This document shows positions 6,803-11,730 of a stretch of DNA of 11,730 nt, piece after piece (position 1 is the stretch's first letter; the number at the start of each line of letters is the position of its first letter). The position numbers and the translations under genes are program-made. Below the pieces are notes generated by a model that saw only the letters and a list, made by a program, of their open reading frames with translations, was not told where the DNA came from and searched no databases. This DNA comes from JBIQLO01 sp044464175 (GTDB taxonomy: Bacteria; Planctomycetota; Phycisphaerae; Tepidisphaerales; Tepidisphaeraceae), in contig JBIQLO010000123.1 of NCBI GenBank assembly GCA_044464175.1, positions 1-11,730 on the forward strand, written 5' to 3'.

Positions 6803-8112
6803 CGTCTTTCCTCCGAATCATCGCCGACGGCCTTGAGGTTGAAGTCGGGGCGGGGGCGATTGGGGTTGAGCGTCCACCGATAGATGTCCACGATGTGGCG
6901 GGCCTTGAAGTCCCAGGTGAAGCGGCCGTGGGCGCGTTCGATGGCGGCGGCCGAGCGGGAATCCACCTGTTCGGGATGGGTGACCAATTCAGTGAGGGCT
7001 TCCCGAAATCGCTGGATGATTTGCCGGCGGGAGCCCATTTCGACGAGGAAGCCGGTTTCAGGGGTCACCAGTTCACCCGGTCCGCCGTAGTTGACCACCA
7101 TGGGAGGGACGCCGGAGGCCATGGCCTCCAAGGCGACAGCGCCGCCGAATTCACGGATGCTGGGGAAGGCGAAGAGGTCCGACTCGACCAGGTAATCCTG
7201 CACTTTGGCATGTTCGACCCAGCCGCGAAGGATCGCCTGGGGGTCGAGGTGTTCCCTGGCCAGAAGGTCACGCAGGTCGGGCATTTGGGGGCCGTCGCCG
7301 ATGATCTGGAGGTTCAGATCGCCGTTGCGAATGAGGGGGGCGGCGGCTTCGATGAGCATGTCGGCCCCTTTGTAGGGGACCAGGCGGCCGATGAAGATCA
7401 CCCGCAGCGGGCGCTCGGCCCGGCGGGTGCGGCGCCTGGTGAATTTGGCGGGATCGATGGCGTTTTCGGGGAGGTAGAAACACCGGGGGTGGTACGTGCG
7501 GGGCATCTGCCGCCAAGTGTCGCGCGAGGCGATGAGGATGGCCGAGGCGTTGCGCCGGGTGGCGTGGTAGCCGGGGAGGAACTTGTAGGCATCGCGGACA
7601 TAGGAGAGCCATTCCTTCTCGCGCCGCCGGGCGGCATCGAACTGGCGCGGCCAGGGGACGCCGCCGTTGAGGGGGCCCAGGAGGAAGGGGATGCCCAGTC
7701 GGCGGCAATGGGTCGCGATGGAGCTGGGCATGGTGGGGCTCAGGGGCGTGATGCGATGGACGATATCAAACTGACCCCGGCGCAGCGGGCGGGAAAAGGT
7801 GCGCCAGGCAAGGGATTCAAAATACGGATAGGTCAAGGCGTTGACGGCGGCGAGGGTGGTCCATCCCTTGCCAGCGCCGCCGGCGAGTTTGGAGGCGAGG
7901 CGGGTGGCGGGGCGCGCGATGGTTTCGGTATCGATGGCGGTGAAGTCGCGCCCTTCCACCAGTCCCGCCTCAAGCAGAGCGGGACGGTTGCGCACCTGAG
8001 TGGCGAGGTGGACGTGGGCGTGGCGGCTCAGTGCCTGGTATTGCGACCAGGCAACCAGGGGAACGCTCACCCATTGCGGGTTGCATGCCTCAGCCAGCAG
8101 TAGAATGCGCAT
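6799..8112 (-). CDS. GT4-type glycosyltransferase, GPLNGG subgroup
   Basis: This 437-residue GT-B enzyme matches its downstream neighbour in layout. It has GPLNGG at 146-151, the donor-site block IGRLVPYKGADMLIEA from about 241, GDGP near 272, and the EX7E motif E321-E329 (EFGGAVALEAM) followed by NYGGPGELVTP. It should add one sugar to the same lipid-linked glycan in the cytoplasm; the sugar is not predictable. The start is uncertain. I chose the ATG at 8112 (MRILLLAEACNP, a typical GT4 first strand, with AAGGA just upstream); ATGs at 8124 and 8145 would add 4 or 11 residues. All three starts lie inside the end of the previous gene (overlap 23-56 nt). Its stop overlaps the next gene as ATGA. 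Confidence 0.92.
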   Translation of the reverse strand: MRILLLAEACNPQWVSVPLVAWSQYQALSRHAHVHLATQVRNRPALLEAGLVEGRDFTAIDTETIARPATRLASKLAGGAGKGWTTLAAVNALTYPYFESLAWRTFSRPLRRGQFDIVHRITPLSPTMPSSIATHCRRLGIPFLLGPLNGGVPWPRQFDAARRREKEWLSYVRDAYKFLPGYHATRRNASAILIASRDTWRQMPRTYHPRCFYLPENAIDPAKFTRRRTRRAERPLRVIFIGRLVPYKGADMLIEAAAPLIRNGDLNLQIIGDGPQMPDLRDLLAREHLDPQAILRGWVEHAKVQDYLVESDLFAFPSIREFGGAVALEAMASGVPPMVVNYGGPGELVTPETGFLVEMGSRRQIIQRFREALTELVTHPEQVDSRSAAAIERAHGRFTWDFKARHIVDIYRWTLNPNRPRPDFNLKAVGDDSEERR

Positions 8113-9358
8113 GGAATCCTTCATACGTCGCGGCGTTCCCCTCATTCAGGCGCTTCCAGAGTGTGCCGGCGCCCAAACGGCTGTCAAATGAACGCACAAC
8201 CGTCTGGCGCCCGGCTTCGGCCAGTCGGCGGCGGAGCGCTGGATCGTCCCTCAGGCGTTCGATTGCGTCGGCCAGGCGCTGCTCATCTCCGGGCGGGACC
8301 AGGAGGCCGTCGACGCCGTCGGTGATGATCTCCCCCACGCCGCCGGCGGCGGTACCGATGGTGGCGACCTCCATGGCCATGGCTTCCATATAGACCACGC
8401 CCAGCGGCTCGGCGTGACTGGCCAGGACAAACACGTCGGCGTCGGCCAGTTGCCGCATGACCTGGTCCTCCGAGAGTGAGCCCATGAACCGGACATAGGG
8501 CGCGAGGTCGAGTTGGCGGACCAGATTCTCAAGCTCCTGCTGCTGAGGGCCGCTGCCGATGATCCGCAGGGACAGTTCCGCGCCGCTGTCGCCGCGCTGG
8601 TTCTGCCGGTCCACGAGCCGGCGCAGGGCGCGCAGGAGCAGGTCATGGCCTTTGCTGGGATGAAGGCGTCCCACCGTGATGAGGCGGAGCCGGCCCGGCT
8701 CCGGGGGCGGGCGGTCGGGAGGGGGCGTCCAGCGCTGCGTATCCACACCGATGCCGCCGGGGAGAATCTGGTCGCTTCGCAGCGAGGGAAAATCACGGCG
8801 CATCTGGTCGGCCAGCCAGCGCGTGATGGGAATGGTGAAGGCGGCCCGCTCAAATTTCTGGCGCATCGCCCCGCCCCACCATTCGATGTTGGCGTTGAGG
8901 GTCATGGAATAGGGCAGCGCCAGCAGGCACTGGACCATCATGCAGAGGATCGCGCCGTTGGAACAGGTGTGGGCGTGCAGGTGCCGGATGCCCAGGCGCT
9001 GACATTCGGCGGCGAGAATGCACGCCGGCAGAATCAAGGGCAACAGCGCCAGCCTGGGGTGTCTGGATTCGATGGGCAGGGACATGGCCAGGCGGAAACA
9101 CCGAACCAGTCCCGCGGGATGGGTCAGGAGCATCCGCGCCACCGCGGCGACGCTGCGGCCCAGGCCCGGAGGCCAGAGATAAATGGTTCGGGCTTCGGCC
9201 TCGGCGGCGAAAGCGTGGCGGGCGCGATCGCGCTGGCCGGGGCGCCGGGTGGAAAAGACCTGGATATCGGCCCCCCACTGGCGCAGGTGCGTGATTTCCC
9301 GCCACATCCAAATATGGGTCTGTCCGGGAAATTCGGGAATAACGTATCCAACCTTCAT
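8090..9358 (-). CDS. GT4-type glycosyltransferase, WcaL/EpsE-like
   Basis: This 422-residue GT-B glycosyltransferase opens with MKVGYVIPEFPGQTHIWMWREI, a start seen in the colanic-acid-type enzymes (WcaL/AmsK-like), and has HLHAH at 126-130. The donor domain begins near residue 223 (LRLITVGRLHPSKGHDLLLR), with GSGP at 268-271 and the EX7E motif E317-E325 (EPLGVVYMEAM) followed by GTAAGGVGEII. It differs from the two following enzymes, lacking GPxNGG, so it probably makes a different linkage in the same glycan. GGAGG lies 4 nt before the ATG. It is the first gene of the operon; a TATAAT box lies about 60 nt upstream, so transcription of the group probably begins here. Confidence 0.93.
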   Translation of the reverse strand: MKVGYVIPEFPGQTHIWMWREITHLRQWGADIQVFSTRRPGQRDRARHAFAAEAEARTIYLWPPGLGRSVAAVARMLLTHPAGLVRCFRLAMSLPIESRHPRLALLPLILPACILAAECQRLGIRHLHAHTCSNGAILCMMVQCLLALPYSMTLNANIEWWGGAMRQKFERAAFTIPITRWLADQMRRDFPSLRSDQILPGGIGVDTQRWTPPPDRPPPEPGRLRLITVGRLHPSKGHDLLLRALRRLVDRQNQRGDSGAELSLRIIGSGPQQQELENLVRQLDLAPYVRFMGSLSEDQVMRQLADADVFVLASHAEPLGVVYMEAMAMEVATIGTAAGGVGEIITDGVDGLLVPPGDEQRLADAIERLRDDPALRRRLAEAGRQTVVRSFDSRLGAGTLWKRLNEGNAATYEGFHAHSTAG

Positions 9359-9385
9359 CAGGCCTCCGCCTGGGGCAAAATCCCG

Positions 9386-9417
9386 CCCGCCGTCCTGGAG
9401 AACGACAGGACGGCGGG
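9386..9417 (-). terminator. Perfect 12-bp dyad between beta-helix gene and glycan operon
   Basis: CCCGCCGTCCTG (9386-9397) and CAGGACGGCGGG (9406-9417) are exact inverse complements with an 8-nt loop. On the minus strand the stem is followed within 5 nt by a short ATTTTG, so it could be a weak intrinsic terminator of the beta-helix gene, which ends 78 nt earlier. A TATAAT box lies 3 nt upstream of the dyad, so it may instead overlap the start of the glycan transcript and act as an operator. Confidence 0.55.
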
Positions 9418-9420
9418 GGG

Positions 9421-9426
9421 ATTATA
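9421..9426 (-). promoter_or_regulatory. TATAAT -10 box of the glycan operon
   Basis: A perfect TATAAT is read on the minus strand from 9426 to 9421. A poor -35 candidate TTCAGT lies 16 nt upstream. The predicted start point falls near 9414, inside the right arm of the following dyad, leaving a leader of about 55 nt before the ATG at 9358. The weak -35 box suggests activator-dependent use or a false match. Confidence 0.45.
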
Positions 9427-9495
9427 ACGCTGGCCGAAGGAAACTGAACCCTTCAACGCCCGGTCCGACGCAGTGCACGGACGAGCGGAGGCGGA

Positions 9496-11730
9496 TCAGA
9501 CCACCACCGCGCCGGCCGTGGTCAGCTGGCCGGGAGAGCGGGCGTTGCCGTAGAAGTCGACGAAGACGCCGGGCACGGAACTGACGCTGCCGAACCCGCC
9601 CTGGGGGGCGTAGCGGCTGTCCAGCGTCAGGGTCTGCATCTTGTCGCCGGAAACCTGCGAATAGGCGTTCCACTTATCGACCGTCAGATAGCCCCGAGAA
9701 TCGGACCAGCTTGGCCAGACGTAGAAAGCCCCGCCGTTGGCGTAACCCAGGGGATTGGGCGTGTCCCACAGGTTGTTCCGGATTTCGGAGAAGGAGGACA
9801 GGTCAGTGCCGGCCACATACACCAGCGCCGTCTGGTTGGCGCCGGGGCGGAGGTTGTGGTCCACGAACAGGTTGTTGTCCATGGTGATCCCCTGCGCCCC
9901 GCCGCTGAGGTTCAGGAACCCGCCGCTGCTGTCGTCGCTGATGACTGTGTTGTTGAGGATCCGCAGATCCTGCACGCCCCGCTGGTACTGCGAGCTGTAC
10001 CCGACCACGCGGAAGGCATACTCGTTGCCGGCCGGCGGGTGGACGATGTTGTTGCGGAAGACCGCGCCCTGCGTGCCGGTGTCGGCGATGATCGAGGCGT
10101 TGAAGACCTCGTTCGACTCCACCACGCTCCAGGTGGAGCGGGCGGCGTTGCTGATGATCGGGATCGACAGCGGGCCGGTACCGATCGGGCCGTCGTGAAT
10201 CTGGTTGTGCGCGATCCAGGCATACTGGTTCTCGTGCACCACGATCGTGCCCTTGGAATTGTCCTGCGAGTCACCCTGGCCCCGGCGGTCCAGGTTCGTG
10301 AAGTTGTTGTAGGACAGGTTCATCAGCCGCGTGGCCTCCATGCGGACGATGTGTTCGCGGGTGGAGTTGGCGGCGGTGTTGCCCAGGATCGTGTAGTTGG
10401 ACCCTTCGCACCAGACGAAATAGCCCTTGAGTCCCGTGGCCAGCGGAGCGACGTTGTCCTGCACCAGCACGCCGTGCGGCTTGCCGTTGCCGTTGATGGC
10501 GTAGCCCAGGTTCAGGAACTCGTTGTCCCGGATGGTCGCGTTGTCGTTCAGCAACTGGATGCCGAAGGGCGGCCCTTCGTTGGTGCCGGTGGCCGCGGGC
10601 ACATCGAACGAGAGCCCGCGCACCGTCGCATCCCGGCCTCCCAGGATGAAGAAGGAGGCGTTGCCGCCGGGATTGCCATCCCGCCAGTTCAGCCGCGGGC
10701 GGCTGCCCGAGCCGTAGCTCCCGATGTAGACGTTGTTCTGCCCGATGATGAGCCCGTGATTCAGATCAAAGGACTGGCCGCTCTTGAACAGAACGCGCGT
10801 GTTGTCCTGGAGCAGGCCCTGCACGCGATCCATCGAGCGCACCGCCTGGTCCGGCGACAGGCCGCTGTTGGCGTCATTGCCGTCGGAGGCGACGTAGATC
10901 GTGCGGCGGCGGTCCTCGTTGACCGTCACCGTCTGCTTGGCGACCGACTGGTTCCCCAGTTCGTTGGTCACACGGAGCGTGATCGTGTAGGTCCCGGGCC
11001 GGTCATAAACGTGGGCCGCGTTGAACCCTTCCAGGATGTTGTACTCGCTGCCGCTGTCGCCGAAGTTCCACTCATACCGCGACGTGGTGGGGTCGCCCGC
11101 TCCCAGGGAGCTGGCAACGCCGTCCACATGGATCGCCGAGCCGGCCGTCACCGACGTCTGCAGGGCATGCAGCTGAGCGTTGGGGGTCGCCCCGCCATTG
11201 TTCTGCTGCCCATCCTGCCAGTCGCCGCCGGGCTGCGTCGTCCCGGAGCCGCCATTGGAGGGCGCTGTTCCGCCTCCATCCTGACCGTCCGAATCGGAGC
11301 TGTCGCCCGGCGTCGGGTCGGTGTTGTTGTCACCGGGGGTCGGGTCAGTGTTGTCCTCGCCCGGCGTCGGATCGGTGTTGTCATCACCCGGCGTCGGGTC
11401 GGTGTTGTTGTCACCGGGCGTCGGGTCGGTGTTGTTATCGCCCGGCGTCGGATCAGTGTTGTNNNNNNNNNNNNNNNNNNNNNNNNNNNNNNNNNNNNNN
11501 NNNNNNNNNNNNNNNNNNNNNNNNNNNNNNNNNNNNNNNNNNNNNNNNNNNNNNNNNNNNNNTATCACCCGGCGTCGGGTCGGTGTTGTTATCACCCGGC
11601 GTCGGGTCGGTGTTGTTATCACCCGGCGTCGGGTCGGTGTTGTTGTCGCCCGGGGTCGGATCAGTGTTGTTGTCGCCCGGCGTCGGGTCGGTGTTGTTGT
11701 CGCCCGGGGTCGGATCAGTGTTGTTGTCGC
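9496..11730 (-). CDS. Large secreted protein with acidic repeat, PKD domain and beta-helix (5' end outside window)
   Basis: Only the C-terminal part is present; the gene runs off the right edge and contains a 100-N gap. In order it shows an acidic tandem repeat (N-T-D-P-T-P-G-D-N, before 11302) and a Gly/Gln/Asn linker (about 11301-11185). A PKD domain follows (about 11163-10915, with EWNFGD and HVYDRPGTYTITLRVTN). Last comes a pectate-lyase-like right-handed beta-helix (from about 10905, opening IYVASDGNDANSGLSPDQAV), full of short turns such as ATIRDNEFLNLG. The end, VDFYGNARSPG then GAVVV, matches the usual close of such secreted proteins. PKD and beta-helix domains are typical of extracellular carbohydrate-active or adhesive proteins; catalytic residues cannot be assigned. 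No PEP-CTERM or LPXTG anchor is seen. It lies 137 nt upstream of the glycan operon. The reading frame differs on the two sides of the N run because 100 is not the true gap length. Confidence 0.88.
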   Translation of the reverse strand, partial: ATTTLIRPRATTTPTRRRATTTLIRPRATTTPTRRRVITTPTRRRVITTPTRRRVIXXXXXXXXXXXXXXXXXXXXXXXXXXXXXXXXXXNTDPTPGDNNTDPTPGDNNTDPTPGDDNTDPTPGEDNTDPTPGDNNTDPTPGDSSDSDGQDGGGTAPSNGGSGTTQPGGDWQDGQQNNGGATPNAQLHALQTSVTAGSAIHVDGVASSLGAGDPTTSRYEWNFGDSGSEYNILEGFNAAHVYDRPGTYTITLRVTNELGNQSVAKQTVTVNEDRRRTIYVASDGNDANSGLSPDQAVRSMDRVQGLLQDNTRVLFKSGQSFDLNHGLIIGQNNVYIGSYGSGSRPRLNWRDGNPGGNASFFILGGRDATVRGLSFDVPAATGTNEGPPFGIQLLNDNATIRDNEFLNLGYAINGNGKPHGVLVQDNVAPLATGLKGYFVWCEGSNYTILGNTAANSTREHIVRMEATRLMNLSYNNFTNLDRRGQGDSQDNSKGTIVVHENQYAWIAHNQIHDGPIGTGPLSIPIISNAARSTWSVVESNEVFNASIIADTGTQGAVFRNNIVHPPAGNEYAFRVVGYSSQYQRGVQDLRILNNTVISDDSSGGFLNLSGGAQGITMDNNLFVDHNLRPGANQTALVYVAGTDLSSFSEIRNNLWDTPNPLGYANGGAFYVWPSWSDSRGYLTVDKWNAYSQVSGDKMQTLTLDSRYAPQGGFGSVSSVPGVFVDFYGNARSPGQLTTAGAVVV
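11302..11730 (-). repeat. 27-bp coding tandem repeat, interrupted by an assembly gap
   Basis: At least twelve copies of a 27-bp unit encode NTDPTPGDN, six on each side of the N run; the array continues past the right edge. The unit is acidic and Pro/Gly/Thr-rich, which predicts an extended, unstructured spacer between an upstream domain and the PKD/beta-helix part. Copies nearest the C-terminal end vary most (one GEDN and one GDDN variant), while copies right of the gap are identical in protein and show two alternating DNA versions. Confidence 0.95.
11463..11562. other. Scaffold gap of exactly 100 N inside the repeat array
   Basis: The round length is the usual placeholder for a gap of unknown size. 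It falls inside a repeat that short reads cannot span. It creates an apparent frame change in the gene that is an artefact. Confidence 0.98.

Noticed and set aside
6895..8103. Plus-strand open frame of 402 codons
   Set aside because: It lies entirely opposite a glycosyltransferase with intact motifs. Its product is Gly/Glu/Asp/Ala-rich without domain features, the usual antisense shadow in GC-rich DNA.
11463..11622. Apparent frameshift in the large secreted protein
   Set aside because: The two sides differ in frame only because the gap is filled with exactly 100 N; the flanking repeat units are intact and agree with each other.
11302..11730. CRISPR array from regular 27-bp spacing
   Set aside because: The units are head-to-tail without spacers and stay in one reading frame as a protein repeat.

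Overview
The window looks like a piece of a GC-rich planctomycete genome, most likely class Phycisphaerae. The best evidence is the first gene, a pseudopilin-like protein with the FTLVELLVVIGIIAVLIAML N-terminus and a C-terminal H-X9-DG motif, a combination abundant in that phylum. A regulator that joins a GntR DNA-binding head to a LacI-type sensor body, and the hydrophobic/acidic secreted beta-helix protein at the other end, fit the same origin. A run of exactly 100 N marks a scaffold gap, so this is a draft or metagenome assembly. All nine genes I accept lie on the minus strand; transcription runs from high to low coordinates.

Layout in transcription order: (1) 11730-9496, the C-terminal part of a large secreted protein with an acidic nine-residue tandem repeat, a PKD domain and a right-handed beta-helix; (2) 9358-3963, a tightly packed glycan operon of three GT4-type glycosyltransferases and a MOP-family flippase, with ATGA start/stop overlaps; (3) 3890-3090, a soluble histidine kinase with no sensor domain; (4) 2904-2317, a conserved-looking protein of unknown function, preceded by a leader with four back-to-back inverted repeats; (5) 2151-916, the GntR/LacI hybrid regulator, with a TTGACA promoter and a long dyad upstream; (6) 902-87, the pseudopilin-like protein, 13 nt after the regulator.

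How it fits together: the glycosyltransferases probably build a lipid-linked oligosaccharide on the inner face of the cytoplasmic membrane and the flippase moves it across. No initiating sugar-phosphate transferase, polymerase or export channel is in the window, so the pathway must continue elsewhere. The beta-helix protein upstream could bind or modify such a surface glycan, but that link is only positional. The regulator and pseudopilin form a separate two-gene unit that probably responds to a small sugar-like ligand. I found no CRISPR array, tRNA, rRNA, transposase or defence system. The less ordinary points are the operator-like dyad, the hairpin cluster, the promoter abutting a dyad at 9386-9426, and the repeat array broken by the assembly gap.
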